DNA of 64,000 nucleotides from Lineus longissimus (Eukaryota; Nemertea; Pilidiophora; Heteronemertea; Lineidae). The notes beneath the pieces are model-generated. The model searched no databases. It had not been told where the DNA came from and worked only from the letters and a program-made list of their open reading frames with translations. Location: contig NC_088315.1 of assembly GCF_910592395.1 (NCBI RefSeq), positions 17,841,808 through 17,905,807 of the forward strand, written 5' to 3'. Both the position numbers and the translations under genes were made by a program. Shown here in pieces: positions 11,801-23,800 of this stretch; position 1 is the first letter of the stretch, and each line of letters begins with the position of its first letter.

Positions 11801-14800
11801 AAAACAGTTGCTAAGCAACCATGATTGAAAGAATGTTGCTAGGCAACAAAGACTGATACAAACGTTGCTAGGCAACTGGGGGAATAATTGAAGTGGTGAC
11901 TAGGCAACAGTGGAACTAAAGGTGATTAATATTAGCCACTGGACCCTTTGGGATGAGAACGCACCTCTAGCATGGCCGCCCATGGATGCTGCCATGATCC
12001 GACACCATCTTGACCGCCATCTTGCATTTTAACACTCAATGGACGACGTAATCTTGAATTGTGAAACTTGTCATCGCTTTTTCCAAGCTAGCAATTATCA
12101 AGGTTTGGGAGAAACAATTAATTAGGCCATCATAATCAACGAAATGTAATAAAATATTACAATGAAAACAACAATTTCAATAAAATATCGGGTAGGGGTT
12201 GGATAAACTGAGCCTTTTTTGTGTAAACCCAAGGATATCATCTTGCATGATTAGCTATGCTTGGCATGACTTTCTGCCTCTTTGTGTATCTGCTGCCTTG
12301 TTTTGTTTCTCAGAAAGGCACATTTTCCAAAAACCACTGTCCAGATTCTTTTTTGAACAGAAAAACTTGGGAGTCGGATCAACGGACAGTGCCAGTTGGT
12401 TTTTCTCTCCAAATAAGCAACTCAGCGATAATCACACACATTCCTCTTTTGTTTAAATGTGCGTCGACAAAGTTTCAAAGGATAGCTTTGCAAGAATATC
12501 TGCTGGAGTAATATACAAGACCACTTTGTGATCAGAGTTTTGAGAAAACGTGCCATTCTGAGGATGAGCGCAAAACGCATTGAGGAACGGAACTGGCCAA
12601 GCACAGCTCATCACGCAGGGCGGATAAAGCGTGGACATTCAGATGCAGGGCGAAGGAACGCAAATGGGTGAAATACCATAACCCAGAAAATTTTGGGGCG
12701 TGTGTTCTTTGCTGTTGCCTAAGAACTATGGCAAAATGTTACATGTTGCTCTGGCACATTTAAAGGTTTTGTGTCTTGTTGAGTTTGAAAATCAGGTCAG
12801 AGTGCACACACCACAAACTTTTCTGAGTTACAATATGAATGACAGGATGGAAATGAATGGGACAATATACAACATGTTCCGTTAACCACTAAATTTTAGC
12901 ACTTTTTTATTTTTGCAATTCATGAAAACATGAAAAATGTCTGAAAAAAAAAGTTTTCATAATTTCTATTTTTTGAAGGTTGCAAATTTTTTTCTCACTT
13001 TTTCCAATCAAAACTACTTTTTTGAAATTTTTATTTTGTGAATCGAGGTTATTGGCAAAATACACAAAAATAAAACGTGAGCAAAAATTTAGCGGTCCAC
13101 ATCGATCAAGCATGGCAGAATGAGGTGTTTTGAAGGGAACTCTAACAAATCAAAGTTAAATTGTTTTAGGGACGACATATCTATAGAAAGTATGTTCTTC
13201 CAATCTTTACTTTGCGTGTATTGAAACGAAAAGACTGAGGGCAGGCAAGAAGGGATAAGGCTCGCTTATGAATTTTTGATAGAGCCTTGGAGGTAAAGAT
13301 CTTCATACGTCTACTGGTGTATTAATCGGGGGCTAGAGTGGCTAACGACTCTGAACAAGTTAAATTACTAGACCTCATCCTCATTCCAAAAGGTAAACCC
13401 GCACTAGAAGTTTGAAAAGGGGCACCAAAAGCTGTTTTTTTTGTTCACCATACTGCTTATTTCAGTGCCTACATTGTATTTACAAGAGTAATGACTATAT
13501 ATTTGTTTCTGTACTGTTAATGTTATTATACAGTTTGTCTAAAATCGTACTGGCAAGGATTTGATCAAGATTCTTCATGGTGGGATCTACTGGTATCCCC
13601 ACGAGGGATGGGGAAAGCAGAAATTTACGATACAACATCATTGTAGTATCAATCAAAAGACCAAGCAAGACCTAAGCTGAGGTAGGGTGCTGGCTTGAGG
13701 GATGAGACTTACAGTTATAAGGCAACAGTAAAGCACGAAATCTCTGCGGCTCTACAAGTTGACAAATTTTGCTGGTTGCATAAAACGCAAAATCACAACG
13801 CACACCCAAGTTGTGCTGATTTCAGTACTTTTTTAGGTTGCCACGAGTGTTCTTTTTTCTGAAGATTTCTTAGATGTGTAATTCTCATCCCGATGCATTA
13901 GCGCAGGGTGTTTGGTAGGAAAGTACTAGTAACCTCTCGTGATGCGGTTTTCCACAAGCGAATCTGAATAAGGATGGAATCAGGAGACACAACTGTACGG
14001 AATCTTCCCTATTCATATAGGATTTCAAGGGCCAAAATGGTGGTGCCTGTGGTCAACCCTCAACTTGATTGAGCATTTCAAAGGCACCACAGAAGAGATT
14101 CACCATGGTGACATGCAACAATTATCGCTTCAATGAGTGATAAAAGATCCCTTGTCAACTTCGATCCTACCATATTTTCAAGCGGAAAATATTTCATAAC
14201 CTTAACTGTCAAAAGAGGCTACATTATATTTGAGCAGGAATTGGAAGCATGGACTGGTCAAATGACCAATCTTTTGGTTACAAAGCCAGGATCCATGGAC
14301 GTCATGGCGTCAAGGACAACAGAGCAACGTTAGATGAAATAATTCACACCTTCGATGCCTTGAGTGACGGTGCGGGGTCTTTTCGAGCCCGGGTGAGCGG
14401 AGGGAAGGTATTAGTGCCGTGTTTGGTCACCAGCTTCCACCAACTACCTTCGGTCAGCCCGGCCCACTCCTCCTCCTCCTGATTTAAAGAAGTGCATGTC
14501 AATTTCTTTCAGGGGGGTATGAATTTGTGCCAATTAGCACCTCCCAATGCCAATTCTGTAGCCTGCCTGCTACTGATGTGAAGGATTCCATTGTTTGGCT
14601 AAGTTTTGCATACAGTGACAGGGTGTTATTTCAGAAATTTTTCAAAACATATATTCGTGTGGCAGAGTGAGGATAGGATAAGGTGTAGTTTTACCAAATA
14701 AAGCCTTTTTCTAATAGATAAGGTGAAGTTTTATCAACCCAAGCCTATTTCTAACTTATAAAACTTTTTTTGGGGGGTTGCAAGTACAAAGTATTTTATT

Positions 14801-17800
14801 TTTTAGGAAAGGGGCTATCATCAATTAGAACAACCTGGTGTAATATTAGAACCATAGAGAAGGCCCTTAAACCCTCATTTAAGGATAAGCTGATGATTTT
14901 CATCTTCAAAACCTGCGAAAAGATACAAACAACAAGCCTGGGTCATGCATTGATGGTGTGGGTGCTATAATGCAGTGTGTGAAACATATATATCTGTGAG
15001 GGGGGGCAACAGTTTTGTTTCAGAAACAAAACGCCGATAATAAAACTTCTTGCCGCTAAAAAATCGAAACGCAAATTCTGAAAATTGTACAACGATGCCA
15101 CCAGCAGCCCCAGCAGCTCACATGCACCACAACCACAGTTACGCAGATACCAAACATTTTACCACTGTTGAATATATTTTCTTGATAGGAAAATGACAAT
15201 GTTGAGGAAACCTGACTGAGCATTTTGTAACGATGAAATTTCTACAGAAAGATCTGGTCGCCTTGACTCGGATTTGAACCGCAGATCTTTACATCGACTG
15301 GGATTCGAACCACGGATCTTTAGATTGACTGGGATTCGAACCACAGATCTTTAGATTGGTTTGGATTCGAACCACAGCTCTTTAGATTGGTTTGGATTCG
15401 AACCACAGATCTTTAGATTTGCTGGGATTCGAACCACAGATCTTCAGATTGGCTTGGATTCGAACCACAGATCTTTAGATTGGCTGGGATTCGAACCACA
15501 GATCTTTAGATTGGCTGGGATTTGAACCACTGATCTTTAGATTGACTGGGATTTGAACCACAGATCTTTAGATCGACTGTGATTCCAACCACAGATCTTT
15601 ACATCGACTGGGATTTGAACCACAGATCTTTAGATTGACTGGGATTTGAACCACAGATCTTTAGACTGATTGTGATTCGAACCACAGATCTTTAGATTGA
15701 CTGTGATTCCAACCACAGATCTTTAGATAGGCTGGGATTTGAACCACGGATCTTTAGATTGATTGTGATTCCAACCACAGATCTTCAGATCGACTGGGAT
15801 TCCAACCACAGATCTTTAGATCGACTGGGATTTGAACCACAGATCTTTAGATTGCCGGTCCACTCTGTACTGTGTGACACAATTTTTAGAGCTGACCGAG
15901 ATTTTAACGTTAAGTTAACCCAACATTATTGACCAAAGTTGAGTAGTTTGTGCAATAAAATGGTCAGTGGTCAGAAAAGGATCACCAAATGACGAGTTGT
16001 AGCCAAAACAAGCTACTTTGCCTGGACACCGGCTGATTCAGCTACCGCCTTGTCTAGGATGCTGACCGCATTCTAAGTACAACCCGTGTCATTTCATTTT
16101 ATTCCAAAAGATAAGTGATCAAAGAAATGGACAGACAAGACATGGAAGAAGAAGATTTTACAGAGAGAGAGCCATTCAAAGATTTTCTAAATTTTATTAA
16201 ACAAATTTGTCTTCTGCCAAGCAAAACAATGAATTTGTTTTTCTTCCAAGCAACACGAAACTCTGTAGACAAGAACAGAAGCAGAAGTCTGACTGTAGAA
16301 TTCACTGCCACTTTTTTGCTCCAATGACAAAAAGGCGTCTTATTTCGTCAACCGGGAAGAGGTCAAGGACCTATTTTCAGGAAATGGCAGTGAATTGTCA
16401 AGTCACTTCGAAGCAGAAGGGAGTAGAAGGAATTCAACAAGACTTTCAGAAGAACGTCACATAAGCCCAGCAGAGGAATGAAGTCGTCACCACCTAGAAA
16501 ACAGCTCACATCTAGCCAGGCGAAATCCGTCTATTTTACAATGTAGGATTCAACATTTTTGGTTTTTGCAGACAGGTTTTGTTGCTGCTCATGTGTGCCC
16601 AGAAAATTTTCAGTTCACCCTCTTTTATAAAACCCACGACATAAAGTAAGTCTCCAGTAAGTTTTTTGTTGTCCTCTTTTTCACTCAACTGACAAATGCC
16701 CCTTTGCAGCCAATACTGCTATACTGTTGCCCTTTTAAAATATACTTTGAGCCCCGCTAGATGGAACCTTTAAATTTCAAAAGGTCAAGGTGATGTAACA
16801 ACAAGCCAATAAGCCAATCCAAAATTCTGCAGATGCAAAACATTACTTGGCTAACTGTGCCGAGGTGCTCGCTAATCGTCTTGTAGATTTTTAGCTTGAA
16901 CTCTGAAGGGGGCTGAAGTTGAGAAGATGAATTGAGTAGTTCCCAACTTATCCGCTGGGGGGCACCAGTTACCTGTGTATCTTTAGGAGGTCTGTTTTAC
17001 AGTGCTGAATGCCCCCAGATGATTCAAATTCCTTTCGAAATGCATTTAAAGTCCATAAAACTTTGAAAATATTACTATTTTCTCTAAGGTGAATATTTTT
17101 TTATGTCTTGTTTAGCGAACCCTCAGACATGAAAAAGTGCCAATTTCAAATAAATTTTTTTCTGAACACCACCTGAAAAAACTGCTAATTTCATTAACAA
17201 AATGGTATTTTTTTCTTTATTTTATTCCCCCCACCTCTACACCATATTTCTTTCTGCATGAACAAGACCCCTAATTGAGGCAAAACATTAAGAAATCAAT
17301 GCAAAGACTTTTCAGAACAATATTTTATTCCAGAAATAAATTTTTATGTTTATTTTGTCCTCCGCCCAAATAGTTTCGCTTACCCATTGTAAAAGTGATA
17401 TTTAGGTGAGGAATTTTTTTAAATTGATTTTTTTCTCGACCTCCTCTGAAGATCTTTCAGAATATTAGTTCGCTAAACAAGGCATTAAAAAATCTCGCCT
17501 AAGGTATTGAACAACAAAATTGGCGTCCATGCGAAGAACATGGTGTAAAAGCGGGTTGGTCCAACACGTTCAAATCAAACGCCAGGAAAAATAATGACAG
17601 TTAGCAACGCGGTCAGTAGAAATTTAAATGCTGGTTGTCATAACTGCAAAGATTTCGAATAAAATGTTAGCAAGGCAGTCCTCAACGTTTACTCACGTCA
17701 GACTGCGCTAAATCGGATTCTTTTAGTTTTTCACCGATTCTCACATTTTCATTATCCTACCAAGAAAAAGAAAATATCAACAGCGAAAAAGGTTCGAAAC

Positions 17801-20800
17801 GGACAATGGACTTCTACCAAGTCATTCAGAAAACCACTGCATCATTCAATAGTTTTTAAAGCGTGTCGCAGATAGAGCGATATTCATTGCAGAGACATGC
17901 AATATTTATTGACTTGCGATACTTATTGCTGCGATGAGTGATAAAGATTGCCAGTCTGCAGGCAGAATTACTAAGAAGAGCAGTGACATGCGATAAAATC
18001 AACAGGTTTGATATTTATTTATTTATTTCGAATAAAATGTTAGCAAGGCAGTCCTCAACGTTTACTCACGTCAGACTGCGCTAAATCGGATTCTTTTAGT
18101 TTTTCACCGATTCTCACATTTTCATTATCCTACCAAGAAAAAGAAAATATCAACAGCGAAAAAGGTTCGAAACGGACAATGGACTTCTACCAAGTCATTC
18201 AGAAAACCACTGCATCATTCAATAGTTTTTAAAGCGTGTCGCAGATAGAGCGATATTCATTGCAGAGACATGCAATATTTATTGACTTGCGATACTTATT
18301 GCTGCGATGAGTGATAAAGATTGCCAGTCTGCAGGCAGAATTACTAAGAAGAGCAGTGACATGCGATAAAATCAACAGGTTTGATATTTATTGCACATTG
18401 CAACCTTACCAAATTCTGTGTTGAGCCCTGTGGACAAGCAATTTTTGTCACTTGCAACGAATATTGCACATCTCTACAAAATCTGCGGCATGTTCCACTC
18501 ACCTTGAAAGCACAAAACGTCAGCAATATTTAGCTTTTTGACGCTGATTGATTGGTATACTCGAATAGCATCGCCGGGAAAAATTATTTAAATTTGTAAA
18601 CAAATTCATTCATGCACGAACAACATCATACACCAATGAGAAATTACCTATTAACGAAGGGATCATCTCAAGTGCGTCGAGGACGACATCATAATTTCCC
18701 CCTCTGCTAAAAAATTTGTCTCTGGAACACTTACAAATATCAGATTTTTCGAGTTTAACAGGGATTTTTCCAAAAAGTGTATCAATAGCTTTCTTCATCA
18801 TTGGCAACGCCACCTATAAATCGATGGCAATGTAATGTCCAGATGACCCCTCAAAGGAGAACAGACCAGTTTAGCTTAGATTCTCTCGCGTTTATCATTT
18901 CTAACCAAAGGTCTCCTCAACACAACGCATTGTAGCAGAAAGCTGATCCAAGTTCCAACAAAGAGCAAATTTACAGAAACTCGAGATGATCCCTCATGTC
19001 AGACTACACATCCAAATCGACACTCCCATCGAACATTTTACAGCCGACAAAACATCTGACCAGTTCCGCCCTTACCTCTCTGGGACTTGCGGGACTAAGC
19101 GACGATTCACCGGGACCAGCTACTTGATCTTCGTACTGAGGTAGGTAGAGCTTCTTAATCTCTTTCTGAACGTCCTGGTAGAACGTCGCGTCCCAGAACT
19201 GCAAATTTGACCAGACGGCGTGCTCCTGGACGCACGTGTAGGCAAACTGGATCACTCCGGTGCACAGTTTCTGGAAAATTATACGTGCAATGTAATCGCT
19301 ACTTCCTGCAAGTTCAAAATTCACTCCCTGTGATGGGAAAACATAATACAGGCATGGAATTTAAACTTGCCGAAAGTCTCCATGATATTTCCCTGCGACA
19401 AAAATTCAGGAAAGATGAAGGGAGACAATTTTTGTCAAGACCAAAACTCTCTCATGACGTGACGATGAAACTTTTGGTATAAAATGACTTTGTGACTTCA
19501 CTACGATGTTGAAAACAGCGGGGGAATTATAACATATTAACATAAATGCAAAAATTTCAGGCAATTACAAAATTTTCACAATTTTTATTTCGGTGCATTC
19601 TGAAAATTTTTACGATTTAGAATAAGGAAATGTTTACCTATTTTATTTGCAAAGTGCTTCAATGACAATTCGTCAATTTACAGTCTCTAGCTCTCACGAA
19701 AATGATAGCTTGTATCTCATACTTACCCGACAGAATGCTGTGGCCAGGGGTAGGATAGCAGCTGCTACTCCATGCTCGTCCATTGTCGAGTCATTCTGCG
19801 AAAAGAAACGAAGATTTATTCGATCATCCCAGAGGAATATGATGAAATTCAAACAAGACAGTGACTGAAGTAAACATTAGGAAATAAACCGGGAAAACCG
19901 GGAAATATTGTACACCGGGAAAAATTGTAAACCGGGAAATATTGCAAGCCGGGAAATATTGTAAACGGGAAATATTGTAAACTGGGAAATATTGTAAACC
20001 GGAAATTATTGTAAACTGGGAAATATTGTAAATTGGGAAAAATTGTAAACCGGGAAAAATTGTACACCGGGAAAAATTCACTGCTTTTATTGTTTGCGGT
20101 TTTGTGAAATTTGCAACTTTGGCGTAGTTTTAGTTTAGCGTTTTGAGAACACTCAGAAGTGAGATAATATATGTTTTTTCGCTGAGTTTTTATTTTTGCT
20201 GATCGCGAAATTAAATGGCACATGAAAATTTCCCGGTTTACAGTATTATAAAGTGGAACCTTGTAGTCGCAACCATTTATCGACCATTTGCGGTCACCTG
20301 GCTAATTTGAACGAATTTTTAAGAAGTGAGGATTTGCTGCCAACAGCTTAATCAGTACTTTCAAAAGTTAGCCAGAGGTTGCCAGGCGGGATACGTTTAG
20401 CATATTTAGGCAAAAGGACAGGTTTTATGAAACAGAAGGGCCAATATTGACAGAAGTGATTAACACATAATAATAAACATCTCAGATTGTTAAGCATTTC
20501 TGTAGGATACAGCATCATAGGTTGGGCTTCACAAACAGGATGATTGGCTTTTAGAGGAGGTATTTTACACCAAAAAATATTTTGGACGTTTTTTCACGCA
20601 GTACTACACGACTCAAGAAGAACAATTTTTAAAGGGGTTAAGGCGTTTAATTTGTTACCTCACAAACACATGACATGTACATGAACCCAGTAAAAAACCA
20701 CTCTCCAATTACATTAAATAGATGGCGTTCAACCTAACCTGTTGACTGCACCATTAAACCAAGTTTATACCGTGTCAGAGCACCGAGCAAACAAGAACTT

Positions 20801-23800
20801 CAAAAACGCCGCTAAAAAAATACCATGAACATGCATCCAGAAGTGTCTCTCCGCCTAGAAACCTCTTTCCAATAAAAATATCATGCTATCTTTTTTACTT
20901 TTAGGTCAGATTAAGATTTACCGTCACATGGGGTGACATTGAACAATGGTGTAACTTCAAACATCAAGCTACTGATGTTTGTCATCACGACAATTCTTTC
21001 TCGGGGGGGGGGGGGGGGGGCAAAGTTACCCCACTGTTCAAAGTCACCCCAGGTGATGTTACTTCATGCATCCAAGTCCTATCACTGTCAGACTTTTGTT
21101 GAGAAGGTTACAGGGATGAGATTAATAACTTTTACAACTCAAATTTCAGTTCAAATTTTTTCCCATTTTAAACGATTCTTTTTTGAGGTCTTCGAATTAC
21201 TGCAATAATCGGCAGAAGTTGGAATATAAATTCGGTACCTCATGCGCCCAAATGAGCATTATGGCACTGTGTGTACAGTAGAACCTCTCTATTAAGGACA
21301 CCCTCAGGACTGAAGTGCTGTCCTTATAATAGAGGAGTCTTGATTCGTGAGGTCAAATTGAATGGAAACAAACTATTTGGGACAAGAACTAGTGTCCTTA
21401 ATGGGAAGGTTGTCGTTAATAGGGAGGTGTCTGCTAAGGGAGGTTTCACTGTATATGTCACCAGATACAAAATGTGGAAAATCTGTTCCAACTTTAGCTG
21501 ATTATGGCACTAATTAGAAGTCCTTAAGAGAACCACCGATATTTTTTTAATCCGAGAACAAGAAAAAGGTGAGCGGGGTGACACATTATATCTTTGCATT
21601 TCTGACAAAAGGCAACGCAATATCTGTCGTCAAAACGGCACCTTGTTTTCGTTCTTGGGTCAAAATTTGAACCTCTCCAATGTCAAGCATGTTCTTGACA
21701 AAGTGGTGGCAGGAGATATACGCCGCCCACGGTAAATTAAAATTTCACTTTCCCTTTCCTACTCAATCATTTTATAAACATGTATGAAAAGTTTCATCAC
21801 AAAATGCAACAATAAATTACCATAATTTGAGGAAAATTCAAAAATCTTAAATGCCCATTGTCTCATCCCTGAAACGGGGCCTTGTTAAACATTTTGTCAC
21901 AATAGAGTGCGCTCAAAAAGAATTCCTGTCGTGCAACAAATGCAGCGCAAGAGGTCAGGTTGTGTACAAGTTAGTTGGAAATAGACTGTACGTATTGTAA
22001 CTTTACCCTATTAAATTCTGGAAACTGCAACAGAAGAAATATTTCGTTGGCATGTGCTGTGACTTGGCTCAGGAAAACGTTCATTTTAAAATACCTGTCA
22101 TGACCAATTGGAAGGAACGAGGTCTTCATTGAATTGTGTGCAGTTGTTTTTTCAGGTGTTACCGATCAAAAAGTTATAGGGACTGAAGTGAATGATAGAA
22201 CCAGAGGGAATTTAGCAGTATGGATTACTGCCGGCCAATAGTAAGCAGTGTACACAGTGTTCTCCACGAGGCCATTTGTCAGGATGGCCCACCCTACCTT
22301 GGCAGCTTACCACCCTACCTTGGAAGAGCCACCCTACCTTTGCTCTAGAATAGGTAAAGGGTTTCTATAGGCCCACCCTACCTTTAATTGCTGGCCACCC
22401 TACCTTGTGTTGTACACTGGCAAACCTTCAAGAATATCGAGGGTACCAGCCTACCTCGAGAAAACCCTGTGGAGAACTCTGGTACAGACCCAGTATATTA
22501 GTCAAGGAGTTAATCGAACAGGGAATACGAACCTGAAGAGCACAATTAAGCAGCCGGACGACCAGATCAAACTGCTGATGTTCCAACATGGCTCGATTCT
22601 GCGTCACGTGGTAACTGAACTCTTGGACTAGAGCTAATCGCGCCACCTTGCTCTTCAAGGCTCGAAGAACTGCAGGGAAGATCTGAAAGGACAACATTGG
22701 CAATGTTTTGAAAATTGCATTTGGAGCCAATTTTGGAGGCTGATATCTCAGCAATGGAATATCGGGACCGACCAAACTTTTAGGATCTGTTCTCCAGGTC
22801 CTGTACTACAACTCAAAGGAATATCGGACCCATACCTTGCTTAGTCTGTGATTTATGGAAGCCCAAAAACCCCTTCAGATCTGATGTTGCCCATAATTCC
22901 GAGTGGGCCTCACTGTCATTGCAGGCGCAAGTCTAATGTCGCTAACATAATGAGAATTTGTTCACCATATATCATTTCATAACGGATTCCACTATAGATC
23001 TAATACTGTCCACCCATGTGGGATCTTTTACTTTCACTGGCATAGACACTCAGGTACAAGGGACCACGGGTTTTAGTCTCATCGGGTGCTCTAACAGTGA
23101 AACCATTACCAACCCGATGCATCAGTCCGGGTGCCAACTTTTTTGTGCGGCCGCTAAAATAGAGAAATAGATTCTGTCTGCGTTGTGAGCCTGGACAAAA
23201 TGCATTATGGTGAACCCTGCTAGCTGATAGGCTCACCAGTGCTTAGAAGTCACACTAACCTTCCTCGCATCAGAAATCTTGTTGTCGAATATGAAATTGA
23301 CACAATTCCTTAGGACCTCCAGTCGCCGCGTGTTCAGGTTGAGAGCTATCTTCCTGTCCTCCAACTGATTAATGTTGACGCCCATCGGGACTATCCGGGG
23401 CTGCTGAGGGCGAATCTGCGCTAATCTGAAAAGTGATGACGAGACGCTTAATCAAGAGATAACCATCATTGAAAACACCATTTTTATGTTTTAGACCAAT
23501 CCAACCTTCACCATCCTCTTGATTTTCAAGGCCTCCAAAACCAGTTTACAAGGCCTCCAAAACCGATTTACAAGGCCTCCAAAATTGATTTACAAGGCCT
23601 CCAAAACCAGTTTACAAGGCCATCAAAATCAATTTACAAGACCTCCAAAACCGGTTTACAAGGCCTCCAAGACTGGTTTACAAGGCCTCCAAGACTGGTT
23701 TAGAAGGCCTCCAAAACTGGTTTACAACGCCTCCAAGACTGGTTTACAAGGCCTACAAAACCGGTTTACAAGGCCTCCAAGAATGGTCTACAAGGCCTCG

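Larger units (their letters stand above)
17652..18392. repeat. 373-bp direct duplication carrying SBF exon 14
   Basis: Positions 17652-18019 and 18025-18392 appear identical (368 bp), joined by 5 bp of a TTTA-rich microsatellite that could have mediated the event. Each copy holds the 60-bp exon and about 260 bp of upstream intron. Confidence 0.93.

Noticed and set aside
15272-15862. Tandem tRNA genes
   Set aside because: Only the T-loop/B-box part is present; no A box, anticodon arm or acceptor stem.
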